DNA from: Prevotella sp. CAG:891
Lineage (GTDB): Bacteria > Bacteroidota > Bacteroidia > Bacteroidales > Bacteroidaceae
Assembly (NCBI GenBank): GCA_000437675.1
Contig: FR901677.1
Location: 1 to 9,443, forward strand
Direction of reading: 5' to 3'
DNA length: 9,443 nt
The stretch's first letter is position 1; each line of letters begins with the position of its first letter. The position numbers and the translations under genes are program-made. This document shows, one piece after another, positions 6,818 to 9,443 of the stretch. The notes beneath the pieces are model-generated. The model was not told where the DNA came from and searched no databases. It was given only the letters and a program-made list of their open reading frames with translations.

Positions 6818-8935
6818 TTATATTTCCTTTATTCCTATCTGTTTGAAGTAATTATAGGTGCTATTGTAAAACTCGCATTTACGGGTATGATCCTCATTGT
6901 CACCTTCTGGAACATAGATTACCATGCCACGTCGAGCGCGTGTGAGTATTACTCTGTATGCATTTATCTGGTAGCGTCGGATTTCATCCTTGTTGATGTT
7001 CATCCATTTGCTACCACGGAACTGGAATTGCTTCCATCCATTGGCTGAATAACGTAAGTCTGCATCCCATGCAACTACAGCCCAATCAATCTCAAGACCT
7101 TGTACTTGGAATTCTGTTGCAACATCCTCCATATAGTATGAAGAGTTGACATTTGTTTTGTCTCCCAAAAACCAAGGGATAACTTCCGTCTCTGACGAGT
7201 TGGCTGGTAGAAGAACAAGTGCATCAGGCTTTAGACGTTGACCTTTGGATGAAGCAAGGGCACCATATCGTTCGTTAGGACGAGCATTTTGCTTTACCCA
7301 TTGCTTTGCCTTCTTCAAGTCTCTGGTCAAGCGGATTGGATAGCGGTCAAGTTTCTTCAGGATGGATTGTGCCGTATCAACCTTCATGCTAAGTATTGAA
7401 TTAACAAGTTCCGCAAGGTTCTCTGCTCGGATTGAACGAAGGTCTGTACTGAGGTGCAAATGGTCGAGGTAGTTTATCTTCAAACCTTTTGCTTCCTTTG
7501 CAACCTCTGCATCGTTGAGAATGTCCGAAGGGGCATAAGTCTGCCAGTTCGGGAAGTGCTTTATCGATCGAATCCATTCTGCAGTACCTGCTTCGCCATG
7601 GTTTATGTCTTGTCCATTACCGATAAGACAGATGTAAACTGCCCAATCTGGATGACGATCCATACATGAAATCAAGAAACGAGGTTCAGACCATTCTGGA
7701 AAATTTGACAGATGTTTCTCCTTCTTGCGGACATAGGACGCATTCTCTTTTGCTTCCCATGCTCGCTGAGCTTCGTCATAAATTGAAACATGATCGTATG
7801 GAATATAGAACTCACCTTCACCTTTATATTGGTAATTGACATCCTTGATGAACGAAACTTCTTCTCCTTTACCGGACACAAGAATACCTTTCAGATATTC
7901 CTTGCGCCAGTTTGGAACCGGCTGAATGAATTGCTTGATACGAGAGCGAATGTCGGTCATGCTGACCTTATTTGCTTTCTTATAGAGTTTCTTCTCATTC
8001 TTATCGTCAATTTTAGCAAGTTCTTGTTCAAGTTTTACTTTACTTCTGTCACGAGCATCACGAGCAAGCGCCTCCTGCAAGACCATTACTAACGGGCGGT
8101 TTCCGGAAAGATAAACAGAGCGATTGCTATGCTCTTCGTTTTGGTGAAGAGTTGCAACAGAAAGTCCGATGAGCGTTTTACCCGCACCAGGCACACCTGT
8201 CACCATACAAAGGTATTTTTCGTTTCGAGCCTTTGCTTGATTGATAAGGTTGATGAGGGTGTCTGTTGTACGTATCAGGTCTTCGCCCCTTGCATCACTT
8301 CGGTTTATATCCTCTACTTTGTGGTTGGCATACAACTTGCGAGCAGCTTCAACGATGTTAGAGGTTGGACAATATGGACTATGTAACCAATTATCAGCAT
8401 CAACCTTAACCTTGTTTGCATACTCGGAAGTCAAAACTTTCTTGAACACTTCTGATATCGTTGTATCGCATACAGACATCAATCCAAAGATATTCTCATT
8501 TGTGGTTGGTCGCATTACTCTCGCAATTGGCACATCTGCACTTGGTACTACCCACATTGGCGCAATTGGCAAGTCATAACTTTCAAAGTGGAAATTTTTG
8601 AGGTCTGTAACGTATTGCAACAGTTGCTCCTTATCGGCATTGATATCCCGTGTGTCACCAGTCTTGAACTCAAGCACAAAAAGAACTCCTCGGAGTCCAA
8701 TTACACAATCTATTCTTCCGTCAACACGAGGTATTGTGTATTCGAATGCCACGAAACCATCCTCCACCTTGTATTCATTCAAAGCAGTTTTAAGAGTAGA
8801 GATTTCTTCCTTCCAAGATGCAATAGTAGTACGTTTTGAATCAAACGCATTTGTCTGAGTCAAAATACCGATGATGGCATTCTCATCTGTTGAGAAGAAA
8901 TCCTTTATGGTTGTAGCGTATTGGTATGGATTCAT
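6818..8935 (-). CDS. PD-(D/E)XK-like nuclease domain fused to DUF2075/Schlafen-type helicase
   Basis: A 705-aa cytoplasmic protein. Residues 60-115 carry a PD-(D/E)XK-like core: GRIDCVIG with D76, then LEFKTG with E89 and K91, then a helix with QLLQYV (104-109), so cleavage of DNA or RNA is plausible. Residues 240-676 are an SF1-type helicase of the DUF2075 (Schlafen group 3-like) family: Walker A GVPGAGKT (247-254), Walker B IYDEAQRAW (385-393), motif III LIGNGQ (437-442), EFQVQGLEIDWAVVAWD (608-624) and the arginine-finger motif NAYRVILTRARRG (658-670). All catalytic motifs are intact, unlike in the neighbouring genes. ATG 8935 lies 23 bases after the 55-aa gene; one base separates its stop from the decayed restriction-like gene. 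Family members occur in defence islands, and this is the largest and best preserved part of the operon. The substrate is not known. Confidence 0.88.
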   Translation of the reverse strand: MNPYQYATTIKDFFSTDENAIIGILTQTNAFDSKRTTIASWKEEISTLKTALNEYKVEDGFVAFEYTIPRVDGRIDCVIGLRGVLFVLEFKTGDTRDINADKEQLLQYVTDLKNFHFESYDLPIAPMWVVPSADVPIARVMRPTTNENIFGLMSVCDTTISEVFKKVLTSEYANKVKVDADNWLHSPYCPTSNIVEAARKLYANHKVEDINRSDARGEDLIRTTDTLINLINQAKARNEKYLCMVTGVPGAGKTLIGLSVATLHQNEEHSNRSVYLSGNRPLVMVLQEALARDARDRSKVKLEQELAKIDDKNEKKLYKKANKVSMTDIRSRIKQFIQPVPNWRKEYLKGILVSGKGEEVSFIKDVNYQYKGEGEFYIPYDHVSIYDEAQRAWEAKENASYVRKKEKHLSNFPEWSEPRFLISCMDRHPDWAVYICLIGNGQDINHGEAGTAEWIRSIKHFPNWQTYAPSDILNDAEVAKEAKGLKINYLDHLHLSTDLRSIRAENLAELVNSILSMKVDTAQSILKKLDRYPIRLTRDLKKAKQWVKQNARPNERYGALASSKGQRLKPDALVLLPANSSETEVIPWFLGDKTNVNSSYYMEDVATEFQVQGLEIDWAVVAWDADLRYSANGWKQFQFRGSKWMNINKDEIRRYQINAYRVILTRARRGMVIYVPEGDNEDHTRKCEFYNSTYNYFKQIGIKEI

Positions 8936-8958
8936 AAGTGTTATGCAGTCTTAAACAT

Positions 8959-9126
8959 TTACGATAGTATTGCCTCAAGTTCCAGAGATTGCGGACGTTC
9001 AATATCCATGCACTCCTTCTCGCCCGCAACTAGATTCTGATAGATATTGCTGCAACTCTCAACCTCGCTACATGTTGCAACAATGGCAAGCTGTATTTGA
9101 ACTTGGTTTAGCGATATCTTATTCAT
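8959..9126 (-). CDS. Small 55-aa protein of unknown function
   Basis: ATG 9124-9126 opens a 55-codon frame ending at TAA 8959-8961, placed between the regulator remnant (20-base gap) and the nuclease-helicase (23-base gap) on the same strand. The predicted peptide is acidic, with an amphipathic N-terminal helix (MNKISLNQVQIQLAIVATCS), four cysteines, and no membrane segment or known motif. Being packed inside an operon with normal spacing is the main argument that it is real. It could be an accessory subunit of the nuclease-helicase, or a leader or remnant ORF. Confidence 0.45.
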   Translation of the reverse strand: MNKISLNQVQIQLAIVATCSEVESCSNIYQNLVAGEKECMDIERPQSLELEAILS

Positions 9127-9146
9127 GTCAATAGTCTGCTTGATTA

Positions 9147-9371
9147 TTATTCTTTAATCACAGGATCAGACACTGCTTCGAAACGAACAAGATCGCTGAG
9201 GTCAACGTTTAGGAGTTTAGCTATTGTCATCATCTCAAGGGATGGTTAACATGCGTTAGTACACCATTTGATCACAGTTGCAGGATCCTTTCCTAACTGC
9301 TCTGCGAGCCGCTTGTTAGTCTTGCAATTATCAACTAAAGCCGTCATAATTCGATTGAGTTTTCTGTCCAT
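9147..9371 (-). pseudogene. XRE-family HTH regulator with an in-frame nonsense codon
   Basis: From ATG 9371 the frame encodes MDRKLNRIMTALVDNCKTNK and then RLAEQLGKDPATVIKWCTNAC before TAA at 9246-9248. It continues in the same frame with PSLEMMTIAKLLNVDLSDLV and ends at TAA 9147-9149. Read through, it is a 74-codon single-domain XRE/Cro-type helix-turn-helix protein of the usual length: helix 2 TNKRLAEQLG, recognition helix DPATVIKWCTN, then the stabilising helices. In relatives the residue at the stop is normally Gln followed by Pro ('S.QPSLE'), so a single C-to-T change, CAA to TAA, explains it. The 41-residue product would lack the last helices and probably not fold. As first gene of the leftward operon, with its own promoter, it was presumably the autoregulatory repressor or activator of the island. 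Confidence 0.75.
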
Positions 9372-9400
9372 ACGACAACTATTTGATAACATCTTGGGTA

Positions 9401-9433
9401 CAAAGTTAGCAATAATCGGTGAGATATGGAAAA
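9401..9433 (-). promoter_or_regulatory. Promoter of the leftward operon
   Basis: Reading the minus strand, TAACTTTG (9401-9408) matches the Bacteroidetes -7 consensus TAnnTTTG exactly, and TTTTCC (9428-9433) stands 19 bases upstream as a plausible though imperfect -33 box. The motif lies 29 bases before the regulator start, giving a short leader. Spacings of 1-23 bases downstream suggest that this one promoter drives everything from the regulator to the macro-domain gene. No clear operator palindrome was seen around it. Confidence 0.55.
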
Positions 9434-9443
9434 GTAGAGCAAA

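Noticed and set aside
7454..8858. Several plus-strand ORFs of 70-112 codons opposite the nuclease-helicase gene
   Set aside because: All lie antisense to a frame with conserved helicase motifs and none has recognisable features.
1..9443. CRISPR array, tRNA or rRNA genes
   Set aside because: No regularly spaced direct repeats and no cloverleaf or rRNA-like stretches were seen by eye; a tRNAscan or Infernal run was not possible.

Overview
The window looks like chromosomal DNA from a Bacteroidales bacterium (Bacteroides/Prevotella/Porphyromonas-like). The grounds are TAnnTTTG-type -7 promoter motifs in front of nhaC and of the leftward operon, genes mostly lacking a strong Shine-Dalgarno sequence, moderate A+T content, and an NhaC antiporter in an accessory-rich setting. 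I cannot name the species.

Left block (1-3383, rightward): the window opens with the last 24 bases of a mobile element whose terminal sequence TTAAGGGACGACT recurs in the miniature element at 5275-5355. It sits inside an SF1B (RecD/Dda-like) helicase gene, just before Walker B. About 570 codons of the helicase remain and the Walker A part is gone. Fourteen bases downstream is an intact gene for a 540-aa TPR protein with a small beta-rich C-terminal domain. The two look like a functional pair now broken by insertion.

Middle block (3384-5412): a 425-base spacer holds a 57-base palindrome, a possible decayed reading frame on the minus strand and the promoter of nhaC. NhaC, a Na+/H+ antiporter, is the one clearly housekeeping gene and is visibly richer in G+C than its neighbours. 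Thirteen bases after its stop comes an 81-base palindromic miniature transposable element (MITE) with AAGT target duplications. Its arms also form a bidirectional terminator between nhaC and the converging operon on its right.

Right block (5284-9443, leftward operon, read from right to left): XRE-type regulator gene with a nonsense codon; 55-aa unknown protein; 705-aa fusion of a PD-(D/E)XK-like domain and a DUF2075/Schlafen-type helicase; a shattered gene that began as a restriction-endonuclease-like protein (EVEAGRA motif) and is now fused to an unrelated tail; 121-aa small beta-rich protein; MacroD-type ADP-ribose-processing macro-domain protein; and a 38-codon reading frame that ends inside the MITE. 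Gaps are 1-23 bases, so this is one transcription unit from a promoter at about 9401-9433. The mix of regulator, nuclease-helicase, nuclease remnant, small modified-base/RNA-binding-like protein and macro domain suggests an anti-phage or genome-conflict island. At least two of its genes are broken, so in this strain it appears to be partly decayed.
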